NCBI GenBank assembly: GCA_017520845.1 | Contig: JAFXEU010000008.1 | Span: 1 to 52,249, forward strand | Direction of reading: 5' to 3' | Length of the DNA: 52,249 nt | Source of the DNA: Kiritimatiellia bacterium | Lineage (GTDB): Bacteria > Verrucomicrobiota > Kiritimatiellia > RFP12 > UBA1067 | In this document: positions 52,186 to 52,249 of the stretch, piece after piece | Layout: each line of letters opens with the position of its first letter | Numbering within the stretch: the stretch's first letter is position 1 | The notes under the pieces: model-generated | Databases searched by the model: none | What the model saw: the letters and a program-made list of their open reading frames with translations, nothing else | Told to the model about the DNA's origin: nothing | Program-made: the position numbers and the translations under genes

Positions 52186-52249
52186 ATGAAAACCAAATCC
52201 TTGAAAAAGACTCGTTCCAGAGCAGAAATCCTCGCCGAGATCGCCGCCC
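52186..52249 (+). CDS. 5' end of a plus-strand gene (partial)
   Basis: The ATG at 52186 opens a frame to the end of the window, giving 21 residues that are basic at first (MKTKSLKKTRSRAEIL) and then turn helical. It is divergent from the VIT-domain gene and has its own promoter. The start codon coincides with the expected transcription start, so the message may be leaderless. Another ATG at 52182 in a different frame is less likely. Too short for a family call. Confidence 0.5.
   Translation, partial: MKTKSLKKTRSRAEILAEIAA

Overview
The window looks like a chromosomal stretch from a Gram-negative, probably anaerobic, carbohydrate-degrading bacterium of the PVC group, most likely an uncultured gut member of Verrucomicrobiota/Kiritimatiellae or Lentisphaerae. 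The grounds are inference from gene content. There is a Kdo-activating enzyme (outer membrane), a clostridial-type electron-transfer flavoprotein pair, type II-style pseudopilin, many secreted glycosidases with no SusC/SusD pair, a BspA-like leucine-rich-repeat surface protein and a GntR/LacI chimeric regulator. Nearly every gene is on the minus strand; only the tRNA at the left edge, a possible gene tail at 1-78 and the start of a gene at the right edge are on plus.

Layout, left to right (transcription runs right to left): tRNA-Arg; a seven-gene operon 8005-325 (etfB, etfA, membrane protein, MurU-AmgK fusion, unknown 696-aa protein, kdsB, lipoprotein); pgi, HAD phosphatase and a GH113-like secreted enzyme (11535-8108); an 821-bp non-coding element with terminal inverted repeats (11730-12550); sugar transporter, PhnP-like metallohydrolase, secreted protein and tsaD, overlapping one another (16905-12559); prs-pth; pseudopilin, priA and a secreted parallel beta-helix protein; zinc-ribbon protein and pgsA; rpmI-rplT; a three-gene glycan-synthesis cluster (short UDP-sugar dehydrogenase and two glycosyltransferases); a six-gene polysaccharide-degradation operon 43125-29442; a second non-coding palindrome-rich island (43190-43730); two CNNM/DUF21 membrane proteins; glutamine synthetase; an N-domain-less ClpB; and a VIT/vWA secreted protein.

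The most interesting unit is the operon at 43125-29442. It starts with an AraR-like regulator that has a 17-bp palindrome just upstream of its promoter. It continues with a TIM-barrel glycosidase-like protein, an internally duplicated leucine-rich-repeat protein, a C-terminally short GH92 mannosidase, a GH43-GH97 two-enzyme fusion and a second TIM-barrel protein paralogous to the first. It is a self-contained glycan-utilisation locus without SusCD. Its genes differ visibly in base composition, suggesting assembly from several sources.

Promoters can be read directly in many gaps. They favour an 18-nt spacer (TTGACT-N18-TATACT three times), and at least four have the -10 box only 6-8 nt from the start codon, implying leaderless mRNAs alongside ordinary Shine-Dalgarno genes.
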